Below the pieces are notes generated by a model. The model was not told the origin of the DNA. It worked only from the letters and a program-made list of their open reading frames with translations, and searched no databases. A program made the position numbers and the translations under genes. Positions 7,858 to 17,047 of a DNA stretch of 64,000 nucleotides are shown piece by piece (position 1 is the stretch's first letter; each line of letters opens with the position of its first letter). The stretch comes from Bog-756 sp963727955 (GTDB lineage Bacteria; Actinomycetota; Acidimicrobiia; Acidimicrobiales; RAAP-2). The stretch is taken from assembly GCA_963727955.1 (NCBI GenBank), contig CAVSII010000003.1, forward strand, positions 416,289 to 480,288. Direction: 5' to 3'.

Positions 7858-8391
7858 TCAGGAAGCCAATCCCAGCCATGTGCCCACGACATCTTCCGGG
7901 GTATAGCGGAGCGAGTACCCGTTCCGGCGGTGCACGGCGACTACCTCCTCGCCGTCGGCCTGGAGTACCGGCACCGCCAACTGCCAGTGGGGGATGTCGC
8001 CATGTGGTGTCGTGCTGGTAGTCGGACACCATTGTGCCGTTGCCAGTTGGTCCCGCACGGCTCGCTTGGCGACGTCGGGCATTGACGCGTTGGTGGCTCC
8101 GAAGACCAGCTGACTGGGTATCGGCGCCGGCTCATGATCCGTTTGTTTGGCATTCCAGACGCCCAATACATCAATGTCACGAGACGTTCGTTGGATCGCC
8201 CGGGCGATCCGGTTGGGTTCAGTCGAACTAGGTGCGCCGAGTCTCAGCTCCACCACGAGCTCGTCGAATTCGGATTCTTGAAACTCCGGCCGGACAGGGT
8301 ATCCGGTGGCTCCCTCGACCTCGAGCTTCACAATTTCTAGCGCCCCAGCCGTGTCGGAAATGGCTACTCGCAGCCTGCTGTTGGATGTCAT
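7858..8391 (-). CDS. Hypothetical protein
   Basis: Protein of 177 residues that I do not recognise. The start is well supported: AGGAGGAATCG lies directly before the ATG at 8391. It is rich in short strands and charged residues, has no signal peptide or membrane segment, and includes IPHWQLAVPVLQADGEEVVAVHRR. The neighbours, an alpha/beta hydrolase (convergent) and an LLM oxidoreductase (divergent), do not clarify a role. Codon usage looks like that of surrounding genes. Confidence 0.6.
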   Translation of the reverse strand: MTSNSRLRVAISDTAGALEIVKLEVEGATGYPVRPEFQESEFDELVVELRLGAPSSTEPNRIARAIQRTSRDIDVLGVWNAKQTDHEPAPIPSQLVFGATNASMPDVAKRAVRDQLATAQWCPTTSTTPHGDIPHWQLAVPVLQADGEEVVAVHRRNGYSLRYTPEDVVGTWLGLAS

Positions 8392-8608
8392 CGATTCCTC
8401 CTGGCTTCATCGGTGAGGATCGTCGAAGTTGCGCCCGTCCGCTGACTGTAAGTCTACGCGTCGAAGGTGAACGCTACGGAAAGAAAGGCGAACACCTTGG
8501 TGAACTGCTTCGGGCGGTCAATTTGTCAGGCTGCATGACGACACCGACCGGAGTGCTGCTGCTGGCAATTCGAGGAAGAAAAGTGAGCCGCGAGACGTTT
8601 GCCCCACC

Positions 8609-9628
8609 ATGAAACGAATCGGTTTTTTATCGTTCGGCCACTGGACGAATTCACCGAACTCGCAGACCCGATCAGCTGCGGGTGCCCTGCTGCAGTCCAT
8701 CGACCTCGCCGTCGCCGCCGAAGAGCTTGGCGCGGACGGGGCGTACTTCCGGGTGCATCACTTCGCCAAGCAGCTTGCTTCGCCGTTTTCACTGTTGGCG
8801 GCCATCGGCGCTAGGACGGCCACGATCGAGATCGGCACCGCCGTCATCGACATGCGGTACGAGAACCCGCTCTACATGGCCGAGGATGCCGGCGCTGCTG
8901 ATCTCATCTCAGGCGGGCGCCTGCAGCTCGGCATCAGCCGCGGGTCGCCCGAGCAGGTCATCGATGGCTACCGCTACTTCGGCTACGTCCCAGCCGAGGG
9001 CACCGACCAGGCCGACATGGCTCGCGAGCACACCGCGGTCTTTCTCGAGGTCCTCAGGGGCGAGGGCTTCGCCGAACCGAACCCGCGGCCGATGTTCGCC
9101 AATCCACCCGGGCTTCTTCGGATCGAGCCGCACTCCGATGATCTGCGCCAGCGGATCTGGTGGGGCGCGGGCACCCGGAAGACGGCGGAGTGGGCTGCCG
9201 AGCAGGGGATGAACCTGATGAGTTCAACACTTCTCAGCGAGGACACCGGGGTGCCGTTCCATCAGCTGCAGGCCGAGCAGATCGAGCGATTCCGCAAGGC
9301 ATGGGCAGAAGCGGGCCATACCCGTCAGCCTCGTGTCTCGGTCAGCCGCAGCATTTTCCCGATCGTCAACGACCTCGACCGCACATACTTCGGCCGCGAA
9401 GGTAACTCGCAGGACCAGGTTGGGGTCATCGACGGTGGCACAGCGCGGTTCGGTAAGACCTACGCCGCCGAGCCGGAGAAGCTCATCGATCAACTGGCCC
9501 AAGATGAGGCGATCGCCGCCGCCGACACTCTGCTGCTGACTATCCCCAATCAGCTTGGTGTCGACTACTGCGCCCATGTCCTGGCTTCGCTTTTGTGCGA
9601 CATCGCTCCGGAGCTCGGCTGGCGCTGA
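8609..9628 (+). CDS. LLM class flavin-dependent oxidoreductase
   Basis: Luciferase-family TIM-barrel protein of 339 residues: MKRIGFLSFGHW, AVAAEELGADGAYFRVHHFAK, IGARTATIEIGTAVIDMRYENPLYMAEDAGAADLISGGRLQLGISRGSP are characteristic blocks. It has the RIWWGAGTRKTAEWAAEQGMNL segment seen in FMN-dependent members of the bacterial luciferase alpha type. Substrate not known. It is longer than and diverged from the LLM protein at 5469-6380, so the two are not recent duplicates. Monocistronic. Confidence 0.9.
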   Translation: MKRIGFLSFGHWTNSPNSQTRSAAGALLQSIDLAVAAEELGADGAYFRVHHFAKQLASPFSLLAAIGARTATIEIGTAVIDMRYENPLYMAEDAGAADLISGGRLQLGISRGSPEQVIDGYRYFGYVPAEGTDQADMAREHTAVFLEVLRGEGFAEPNPRPMFANPPGLLRIEPHSDDLRQRIWWGAGTRKTAEWAAEQGMNLMSSTLLSEDTGVPFHQLQAEQIERFRKAWAEAGHTRQPRVSVSRSIFPIVNDLDRTYFGREGNSQDQVGVIDGGTARFGKTYAAEPEKLIDQLAQDEAIAAADTLLLTIPNQLGVDYCAHVLASLLCDIAPELGWR

Positions 9629-9744
9629 GCGACGCGGCATGCGACGGCAGCTGCATGAGCTTGGTGCAACGGCCAGGTGAGTCTGCGCGCTGTCGGGGTG
9701 GCGAGGGCCAAGCGATTGTAAACCGCGTTAAGTACGGCGGGCAG

Positions 9745-10377
9745 TCAAATCGGGAAGGTGAGCGCGGCGGAAGCGATTGCGGGCGTGGGTTGGGCCCAAT
9801 GGTGCTCATAGGCCTCATTCGTCGACAGCGAGCGTATTTCTGCTCGATCCAGGTAGAGCACGCCGTTGAGGTGGTCCGTTTCGTGCTGGGCGATACGGGC
9901 CGGCCAGCCGGACAGTTCGACGTCGTACTCTCGCCCGGTTCGGCCCTGTGCAGAAAGTCGCACCCGCCGAAAGCGCGACACGACCGCGGTCAACCCGGTG
10001 ACGCTGAGGCAGCCCTCGTAGAAGGCGCGTCGTTCGGAATCCAGCGGCGTGACCACCGGGTTAATCAAGTCGAGCCGCGGCTGTGGCCGTCGCTCACGCG
10101 CAGCAGCGACCTCAGGGGGCACATCGGCCGGATCGTCGATCACTGCCAACGCCAGGGGAATACCGATCTGCGGTGCGGCAAGTCCGACCCCGACTCCAGG
10201 GAGATACGCGTGCATGGCGTCGAGCAGCTCATGCAACAGATGCTCAGGAAGCTGCCCGTCGTAGGGTGCGGCTCCGCGTCTCAGGACCGGCTCTCCAACT
10301 TGGGTGACGGTCCACGGGCGTGGAGCGGCGAGAACCGCCCACACCTGGTCGACAAGCTGGGCGTCAGTCGTGCTCAT
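9745..10377 (-). CDS. def: Peptide deformylase
   Basis: Metalloenzyme that removes the N-terminal formyl group from nascent proteins. All three signature motifs are present: GVGLAAPQ, EGCLSV and QHETDHLNG. From the ATG at 10377 (210 residues) the metal ligands are Cys123, His165 and His169, with catalytic Glu166. The N-terminal VTQVGEPVLRRGA is typical. A GTG at 10392 would add five residues. It is unlinked to fmt, so it may be a second, specialised copy; that cannot be judged from this window. Confidence 0.93.
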   Translation of the reverse strand: MSTTDAQLVDQVWAVLAAPRPWTVTQVGEPVLRRGAAPYDGQLPEHLLHELLDAMHAYLPGVGVGLAAPQIGIPLALAVIDDPADVPPEVAAARERRPQPRLDLINPVVTPLDSERRAFYEGCLSVTGLTAVVSRFRRVRLSAQGRTGREYDVELSGWPARIAQHETDHLNGVLYLDRAEIRSLSTNEAYEHHWAQPTPAIASAALTFPI

Positions 10378-10477
10378 GTGACGCACCCGCACGTGTGATC
10401 CGTCCCGCGACGTCCATCATGCCGTCCAGTGGTGGTCAGGGGCGCAGTACTCGCAATGCGAGCCGCCTCGGTCCGAT

Positions 10478-10843
10478 CTACTTCCTCTTTTTGACTGTCG
10501 CCTCGTTCAGAGCCACAGCCTCCCGGATAAGAGCCTTGAACGCCTTTTCGTCGATCTTGTCGCCTTCTTGGAAATCGATGGCACGGCGGAGGTTACCTTC
10601 GAGGCTCGAATTGAACAGTGGTGCAGGGTCCTCCAACTGAGCGCCCTTGGCGAAGGTCAATTTCACATGAGTCTTGTAGGTCTCGCCCGTACAGATAATG
10701 CCGTCGTGGTACCAGGTTGGAACGCCGTCGGGATTCGCCGCCTTGGCCCACTTGCGTTCCTCGACTACCTGCGGATCGGCCTGCTCGATCAACGTGCGGA
10801 GTCGGGCCAGCATCGCCACGCGCCAGTCATCGTTCTTCGGCAT
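10478..10843 (-). CDS. DUF1801 family protein
   Basis: Protein of 121 residues with the DUF1801 (YdhG-like) pattern: RLRTLIEQADPQVVEERKWAK, VPTWYHDGIICTGETYKTHVKLTFAKGA and a lysine-rich C-terminus (EATVKKRK). The family has no agreed function. It lies 100 bases upstream of and parallel to peptide deformylase but without overlap, so co-transcription is uncertain. Confidence 0.8.
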   Translation of the reverse strand: MPKNDDWRVAMLARLRTLIEQADPQVVEERKWAKAANPDGVPTWYHDGIICTGETYKTHVKLTFAKGAQLEDPAPLFNSSLEGNLRRAIDFQEGDKIDEKAFKALIREAVALNEATVKKRK

Positions 10844-11100
10844 GGATCGAGCGTAATCCCGGAGAGGCTACGGACGCGCATAATCCCGATCCGAGCATCC
10901 CGCTGGCCGGTGCCATGTCGTCGATCGTCTCAGGCTGGCATCTGACGCACCTCCCGGTGGCTGATCTATCCGGCATGTCGGCGGGGGATCGATCGGGTAT
11001 GGCTCACCGAAATCGGCAGAGCGGCCGACGGTACTCCATCGGCGGTCCTCGGCCAGACCGCCCTCCTCCGGGGCTTCCTCAGCCCGAACCTCAGCCACAT

Positions 11101-13707
11101 CTAGGGAAGAACTTCTACGTACCCGTCCGTTCCATTCACGCGGATCTGCTGCCCATCTCGGATCAGCCGGGTGGCTTGCTCCACGCCTACGACGGTCGGT
11201 AAGCCGTACTCCCGGGCGATTACTGCCCCGTGGGTCATCAGGCCCCCCACCTCCGTCACCAGGCCGGCGATACCTAGGAACACCGGCGTCCAGCTGGGGT
11301 CCGTGTAGGCCGTGACCAGGATGTCGCCTGCTTCGAGGTCGGCCTCCGCCATGTCCTCAATGACGCGTGCCCGCCCTTCGATGGTGCCGGCGGATACGGG
11401 TAGGCCGACCAGTGCACCGGTCGGTACGTCGTCGCGCCGGTACGCACCGACGACGACTTCGCCATCCGATGTGAGTACCCGGGGAGGTGTCAGCGCTTGG
11501 TACCACCTGAACGCCTCCTTGCGCTGGGAGATGAGGTGCTCATCGACGTGGTTCGTGCGCACCACGTCGTGGAGCTCCTGGAACCTGAGGTAGAAGATGT
11601 CCTCCTTGTCACCAAGCACCTGGGCCTGTACGAGACGCCCGGCCTCTTCCAGTAAGGCCTGCTTGTAGACGAAGTAGCGGCTGACCATGCCGTACTTCGG
11701 ATATTCGCGGTACCCGATGAAGGTCCGGACGCGGTCGATCATCCGCTCGACCTCTTCCGCTTTCGGCTCACCGTCAGGCAAGGCCCGCAAGCGTTCCAGC
11801 AGTTCCTGTTCCTTCGCCCACGCCTCCTGCCGCCCTTGGGCGAAAAGCAGCTCGCCAGCGCCCGGCTCGAAGTTCTTGATGTTGCCGAGAATCAGCGGCA
11901 CGAGCGTGGTAGGGCATTCGCTCCAACGCGGCCTCGTGATGTCGATCTCACCGGTGCAGCGCATGCCGTACTTGTCGAGGAAGGCCCGGATGACCTCTCG
12001 GGCTTCCCTCCCGCCGGCAAGCGTGGGCAGCTCGTCCAGGAAGCCCTCGTCCTCGACGTGCTGCAGAAAAGCTACGACCTCCGGATGCGGTCGGATGGCG
12101 TCGGCAATGTCCAGGAGGGCCAGACCCATCTCCGAGGTCACGTTGTGAGGGACGGACCGGGTAAGCGTGTCGGCCGCGTTCTTCTCGCCCAGCCAGGCTT
12201 CCAACTGCTCGTTGAGCCACCACGTGGCCTCCATGGCCGACATGAACACCTGATGGCTATGCGGATCGAACAGGATCCGCTTCAGCTCCTGGAGGTCCGC
12301 CAAGATGAAGTCGAACAGCGCCGGTCCGGACTTCGTGCGGATAGCGCGTTTCAAGCCGGCGATGGATTCCTGGCTACGTCGGATCAGATCAGTGACAATG
12401 GCCGGATCGGTCTCGACAGGGACGGGCGCTCCGCCAGCTGCCGCCCCGCCGGCCGGTGCCGCGCTTTGGTTCTCGTCCGGGGGCGACGGGCTGAAGTCGC
12501 CGCGTTCGACGATGCTCTGTAGTGCGTCCCCGATCAGCGGATCGGATTTCCCTAGGGACAGCAGTCGGGCGCGGCCGGCGGGCGACCCCAGGTCCACGGC
12601 AACGTCGACGAACAACCTCCCGCCGCCCTCGTGCATCGGCCGGGGGGTCGTCAGTTGCCAGAGAGAGAGCCCCAGGGGCTTCATGGGGTCGGTCATCATC
12701 TGCTGATGACCGACGGAGACGTAGACGTGGTTCCCGTGGTCATCGGCCGCGGGGATGGGAAACAATGTGGTGATCGGTCGGCTCTGGACGATCTGAAAGC
12801 CGTCGTCGACCAGGCACCATTCGATGTCCTGGGGGTGGCCGAAGTGCGCCTCGATCCGCCGTCCTAGCTGTGCCAGTCGCACGACCTGCGCATCGGTCAG
12901 AGCTGGCTGCTCCTGCTGGTCCGGATCGATGGCTTCCTCCAGCGTCCCACCTTCCGGCGAGGCGCGGAGGGCCAGCTGCTTGGTGGCCACCGCCTTGGCT
13001 ACCACCTCGCCGTCCCGCACGTTGTAGATGTCGGCGTTCACCAGGCCAGAGACCAGGGCCTCGCCCAGGCCGAAAGTGGCCTCCACGGTGGTCACCTTCC
13101 GGTTTGACGTGACAGGGTCGGCAGTGAACAGGACGCCGGCCGCCTCCGGGAAGACCATCCGCTGCACGACCACGGCCATGTGAACGTTCCGGTGGTCGAC
13201 GCCGATCCGCAGGCGGTAGGTCACGGCCCGCACAGTGAAGAGCGAGGCCCAGCATCGGCCGATGTGTCTGAGGATCGCCGCCGACCCCACGACGTTCAGG
13301 TAGGTGTCCTGTTGTCCGGCGAAGGAGGCCGTCGGCAGGTCCTCTGCTGTCGCACTCGATCTGACCGCATAGGCGGCTCGCTCGCCGAGCCGGTCGATCG
13401 AGCTGGTGATCTCCGCCGCCATTTCGTCGGGGATGGTGGCCGCTTCGAGGATTCGGCGGATCTCCGCGCTGAGCGTGCGGATCGCCTCACGATCATCTGA
13501 GCTCAGGCGCGACAGCCGAGTGAACCGTTCGTCGATCGACGGCGCGTCCGTCATGATCCGCCGGAAGGCATCCGTCGTCACGCAGAAGCCGGCCGGCAGG
13601 CGGACGCCCTCGATCCGAGAGAGCTCCCCTAAATGTGCCCCCTTGCCGCCAACGGCGGTGACCTGCGTCTGGTCGATCTCGTCGAAACCCAGCACGTAAT
13701 CGCCCAT
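11101..13707 (-). CDS. rph: Rifamycin phosphotransferase (PEP-synthase-like)
   Basis: Enzyme of 868 residues that would inactivate rifamycins by ATP-dependent phosphorylation. The N-terminal ATP-grasp domain shows VGGKGAHLGELSRIEGVRLPAGFCVTTDAF, AVRSSATAEDLPTASFAGQQDTYLN and FTADPV. A central helical, rifamycin-binding-type region follows, and a C-terminal swivelling domain with GGLMTHGAVIAREYGLPTVVGV carries the phospho-carrier His826. Length and His position match characterised Rph enzymes (about 867 residues, His825), whereas PEP synthase is shorter and has a TSHAA-type motif. A RAE-like repeat lies 100 bases upstream. PEP synthase is the alternative, less likely. Confidence 0.85.
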   Translation of the reverse strand: MGDYVLGFDEIDQTQVTAVGGKGAHLGELSRIEGVRLPAGFCVTTDAFRRIMTDAPSIDERFTRLSRLSSDDREAIRTLSAEIRRILEAATIPDEMAAEITSSIDRLGERAAYAVRSSATAEDLPTASFAGQQDTYLNVVGSAAILRHIGRCWASLFTVRAVTYRLRIGVDHRNVHMAVVVQRMVFPEAAGVLFTADPVTSNRKVTTVEATFGLGEALVSGLVNADIYNVRDGEVVAKAVATKQLALRASPEGGTLEEAIDPDQQEQPALTDAQVVRLAQLGRRIEAHFGHPQDIEWCLVDDGFQIVQSRPITTLFPIPAADDHGNHVYVSVGHQQMMTDPMKPLGLSLWQLTTPRPMHEGGGRLFVDVAVDLGSPAGRARLLSLGKSDPLIGDALQSIVERGDFSPSPPDENQSAAPAGGAAAGGAPVPVETDPAIVTDLIRRSQESIAGLKRAIRTKSGPALFDFILADLQELKRILFDPHSHQVFMSAMEATWWLNEQLEAWLGEKNAADTLTRSVPHNVTSEMGLALLDIADAIRPHPEVVAFLQHVEDEGFLDELPTLAGGREAREVIRAFLDKYGMRCTGEIDITRPRWSECPTTLVPLILGNIKNFEPGAGELLFAQGRQEAWAKEQELLERLRALPDGEPKAEEVERMIDRVRTFIGYREYPKYGMVSRYFVYKQALLEEAGRLVQAQVLGDKEDIFYLRFQELHDVVRTNHVDEHLISQRKEAFRWYQALTPPRVLTSDGEVVVGAYRRDDVPTGALVGLPVSAGTIEGRARVIEDMAEADLEAGDILVTAYTDPSWTPVFLGIAGLVTEVGGLMTHGAVIAREYGLPTVVGVEQATRLIRDGQQIRVNGTDGYVEVLP

Positions 13708-13807
13708 CGGCCCGTCTTCCCCTTCAGCCCCTCGGGCCTCTGTGATCCGTGGTGTCGGCCGGCCGACACCCGTGTCCGGCTCGTAGCCTGCATTGTCAGC
13801 ACACCAC

Positions 13808-13828
13808 GGGTCCTTGCAGCAAGGCCCC
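13808..13828. promoter_or_regulatory. RAE-like inverted repeat upstream of rph
   Basis: Arms GGGTCCTTGC (13808-13817) and GCAAGGCCCC (13819-13828) flank a single A and pair at nine of ten positions. This resembles the rifamycin-associated element, a GC-rich CTTGC/GCAAG inverted repeat reported upstream of rph and other rifamycin-response genes in actinomycetes. I rely on memory for the consensus. It is 101 bases upstream of the rph start. Confidence 0.65.
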
Positions 13829-14201
13829 CACCCTGGTGTACCTTGGTACTGGCGGAGGAGATGATCCCGTTACCTGGTTGTGGCGCTACCGTTGGGCATT
13901 GAAACGCTACGTCACGGCTGCGCGCCGGAAGAGCTGATACGAGCCCGACGACTTGTGGCCCCCTGTCAGGGGTCTGCCAGCTCTGCGGAAACCGGATAGG
14001 CGCTCATGGAGTCGAGATCTTCGTGCTGAGCGTCCGGCCAGTGTGTTGGGTCATCCGCTCTGTGGGGGCTTGCTTGGTCGTCTCCGAGAGAGTCCCATCG
14101 GAGGACGCGAGTTCGGGTCACGGCCTCCTGGTAGGTGCGGACGGGCGGCGCCCGGACCTCCGGGCTCGACGCCCAAAGATGGAGGGATGGGGCAGTCGAA
14201 T
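13829..14201. other. Intergenic region, no gene supported
   Basis: This stretch between the RAE-like repeat and the acidic protein gene has only short frames without a ribosome site or family resemblance. I see no RNA gene in it. Confidence 0.5.
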
Positions 14202-14747
14202 CTAGGCGAGGTCGTCCGAGACTCGCTTATCGAGAGAATCCAGATCGCTGAGATCCTTGCCTGCAACCGATTCAACTTTCAGCGCCCTGGCTTCGGCGGC
14301 TTGGGCCTCGTCGGGATTCGCCGATAGATGGAGATGGTGTGAGCCCTTTGCGTTGAGCGCATCTTCGGCAGCGGTGTCAGAGTCGAGCGATGCCGCTATG
14401 GCTTCGTCGGCGTCTTTTTCGGCCTGCGCCGCCGCTATTTCAGCATCCTTTGCTTTGTCACTCCCTGGTGCAGCTTTCTCGACGTCGGCCACCAACCCCT
14501 CGATTTTGAGTCGTTCTTGGTCTGCTTCGGAGCCGATCTCTCCAATCACCCGTGCTGCCACCTCGGTAGCGTCAGCATCGTCCACCGCAGTCCCTGCTCG
14601 TTGCTCATGTTGGAAGACGGGGTTGAGGTGAGATCGGATCGGTACCGCGGACTTTTGACGGTCCTTCGCCAGCTGGGAATCCATCTCATCCTCCAACTGG
14701 GTCGCTTCTGCATTCGGAGGGGGGTCGGTTTGCTCGGATCCGGTCAT
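14202..14747 (-). CDS. Hypothetical acidic, alanine-rich protein
   Basis: Protein of about 181 residues, highly hydrophilic and rich in Ala, Asp, Glu and Ser, with no signal peptide or membrane segment. The stretch DAEIAAAQAEKDADEAIAAS and neighbouring heptad-like segments suggest helices or coiled coil. I start at the ATG at 14747, preceded closely by GGGAGG; the frame continues upstream to 14957 but that part overlaps the helicase and does not look like protein. It lies downstream of the UvrD-type gene on the same strand, so it may share the LexA-controlled transcript. Function unknown. Confidence 0.55.
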   Translation of the reverse strand: MTGSEQTDPPPNAEATQLEDEMDSQLAKDRQKSAVPIRSHLNPVFQHEQRAGTAVDDADATEVAARVIGEIGSEADQERLKIEGLVADVEKAAPGSDKAKDAEIAAAQAEKDADEAIAASLDSDTAAEDALNAKGSHHLHLSANPDEAQAAEARALKVESVAGKDLSDLDSLDKRVSDDLA

Positions 14748-14950
14748 ACCTCCCAAATTCGCAGATTTTGGAGATATCTTGAGTAATCGTCGACCTGAAA
14801 AAGGCGAGTAATGGCATTCCGCCGGTCGGATCTTGCCAGTCAGTGCTAGGCGCCCGATCTGACTTCCGGCAGCCAGTCGGCGCCTCGGCCACGAGGCCTC
14901 ATCACCTTGGCCATCATGCAGTACATGATGTCTGCTGTCTGCCGTCGTTC

Positions 14951-17011
14951 TCACCAAAGGCCACTGAGTTCAGTGTCTACTGCACTGGAGACAGGAATGG
15001 CCGCAAACGGGATATCTATGTCAATCGCACTCCGTATAGCTCTGTGGTCCAAGAGCTCATCCATTTCGGGTGGAAGAAACCGGGTCCGCTGGGCATAGCT
15101 GTGCTTGTCCGTCCAGCCAGCCGGATCCCCGTGGTGATAGCGCAACGGCGCATAAATGTGCAGGTGCTTCCGAGCACGGGTCAACGCTACGTAGAAGAGT
15201 CGACGTTCCTCGTCCACGCTTTCGTTGTCACCGGTAGCCATGTCGGACGGAAAAGCTCCGTCCGCGGCATGGATCAAATGAACCACTGCCCACTCCCCGC
15301 CCTTGGCTGAATGCACGGTCGAGAGGGTGAGCCAATCGTCATCGAGGGTTGGCTTGCCGGCCAAATCTCCGGTCGAAGAGGGTGGATCCAGCGTGAGGTC
15401 GGCGATGAATCCCTCGCTGCTTTCATAGTCAGCCGCCAGACCCGCTAGTGCATCGAGATCGGCGAGTCGCGGCTCAGGATGGTCATAGCGGCGCCGAATC
15501 ATCGGTTCAAGGGTGTGGCGCAGTGCCTCCACCTGTGCCCCTGGAGGATGTCCCGATGCACTGCAAATCCCGAGTCCAGAGGCAATCCGATTCAGATCCT
15601 CCACCGATCGGCGCGCGCTCCGTTCTCCGGTCGGATTCGCACAGAAGGCAACCAGAGGATTCGGACCACCACCTTCCGGATTTCGCACACCGAGGGCTTC
15701 GACCATCCGGTTGGCTGAGCCTGGTCCCACTCCATCGGCCATTTGCAACACTCGCATCCAGGCCAGCTCGTCCCACGGATTGCCAACGATCCGCAGGGCG
15801 GCGAGCAAGTCGCGGACATGAGCAGCCTCCAGAAAGCGAAGTCCCCCGAACTTGACGAACGGGATGTTGCGCCGCCCGAGCTCGACTTCGAGCAGATCAC
15901 TGTGGTGAGAGGTCCGGAACAAGACAACCTGGTCCTTCAGCGCGGTTCCCGATTCGTGGTGTTCCAAGATGGTCTGACAGACGGCGTCTGCTTGGCTCTG
16001 CTGGTCCGGACAAGTGGCCAGGACAGGAAGCACTCCTCCCCCGTCCTCGGTCCAAAGTTGCTTTCGATGCCCCTCGCCGGAACCAGCGATCACAGCGTTG
16101 GCCAGGTCGAGTATGGGGCCGGTCGAACGGTAATTCTGCTCCAAAGTGACAGTCGTCGCACCGGGAAAGTGGATGGGAAAGTCCAGGATATTGCGAACTG
16201 TGGCGGCCCGAAACGAATAGATGGCCTGGGCGTCGTCGCCCACCACGGTGAGGCGAGCATCCCTCGAGCGGAGGGCCCGCAAGATGTCCGCTTGCACGAC
16301 GCTCGTATCTTGATACTCGTCGACCAGCACATGATCGAAGCTTGCGGCCAGGACCGGTCCGACATCACTATCGAGAACCGCGGCGCGCCAGTGCAACAGA
16401 AGGTCCTCGAAGTCCAAGAGGTGTTGTGCTCGCTTGCGTTCCGTATACGCCCTAAAGATTGCTCGCATGCCTTCGGTGTCGTCTGCGCACCAGGGGAAGA
16501 CGCGTAGGACGGTTTCCTCGAGCGCCACCTGACTACTGACGACGCGGGAATAGATGGCGGCGACCGTCTCAGTGCGGGGAAACCGATGCGGGGCACTGGC
16601 GGCTATTGGTGCGCGTACCAGGCCGATCAGGTCACGGACGTCACCCGGGTCGAGCACACTGAAGCCGTCGGCCAAGCCGAGAGCGGCCCTGTACCGGCGC
16701 AAGACACGATGGGCAACGGAGTGAAACGTTCCTGCCTGCACCCGCCGCGCTGAGGCTGGGTCAGCGATCTGACCCGCTCGCCGGATCAATTCAGCGGCCG
16801 CTCGCCGACTGAACGTGACAAGAAGGACCCTCTCAGGCGCCACGCCACCCTCGAGGAGTCGCGCCAATCGGCTCACTAGTGTCCGAGTCTTGCCGGTGCC
16901 GGCGCCTGCCGCGATGAGCAAAGGGCCACCGTCGTGGTCGACGGCTTTTCGCTGCATCTCATTGAGCCCGCGTGCCCATTTTGGAGCCTCGGACACGATG
17001 GTGGTTGCCAC
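14951..17011 (-). CDS. UvrD/Rep-type superfamily I DNA helicase
   Basis: ATP-dependent 3'-5' helicase of 686 residues with GTG start at 17011. All SF1A motifs are present in order: Q-motif LNEMQRKAV, Walker A GAGTGKT (36-42), TFSRRAAAEL, VDEYQDTS, VVGDDAQAIYSFRAA, QNYRST, LSTVHSAKGGEWAVV and EERRLFYVALTRARKHL. It is shorter than PcrA/UvrD and has no extra nuclease domain or UvrB-binding tail that I can recognise, so it is a stand-alone member. A perfect LexA-type box 21 bases before the start implies induction by DNA damage. Confidence 0.93.
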   Translation of the reverse strand: MATTIVSEAPKWARGLNEMQRKAVDHDGGPLLIAAGAGTGKTRTLVSRLARLLEGGVAPERVLLVTFSRRAAAELIRRAGQIADPASARRVQAGTFHSVAHRVLRRYRAALGLADGFSVLDPGDVRDLIGLVRAPIAASAPHRFPRTETVAAIYSRVVSSQVALEETVLRVFPWCADDTEGMRAIFRAYTERKRAQHLLDFEDLLLHWRAAVLDSDVGPVLAASFDHVLVDEYQDTSVVQADILRALRSRDARLTVVGDDAQAIYSFRAATVRNILDFPIHFPGATTVTLEQNYRSTGPILDLANAVIAGSGEGHRKQLWTEDGGGVLPVLATCPDQQSQADAVCQTILEHHESGTALKDQVVLFRTSHHSDLLEVELGRRNIPFVKFGGLRFLEAAHVRDLLAALRIVGNPWDELAWMRVLQMADGVGPGSANRMVEALGVRNPEGGGPNPLVAFCANPTGERSARRSVEDLNRIASGLGICSASGHPPGAQVEALRHTLEPMIRRRYDHPEPRLADLDALAGLAADYESSEGFIADLTLDPPSSTGDLAGKPTLDDDWLTLSTVHSAKGGEWAVVHLIHAADGAFPSDMATGDNESVDEERRLFYVALTRARKHLHIYAPLRYHHGDPAGWTDKHSYAQRTRFLPPEMDELLDHRAIRSAIDIDIPFAAIPVSSAVDTELSGLW

Positions 17012-17031
17012 ACGGTTACTCTATCCGAGTT

Positions 17032-17047
17032 ACGAACATATGTTCGT
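17032..17047. promoter_or_regulatory. LexA (SOS) box upstream of the helicase gene
   Basis: ACGAACATATGTTCGT is a perfect 16-bp palindrome whose core CGAAC-N4-GTTCG matches the LexA operator used in actinobacteria and Bacillus-type bacteria. It ends 21 bases from the helicase GTG, a position that would block transcription. Confidence 0.85.
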
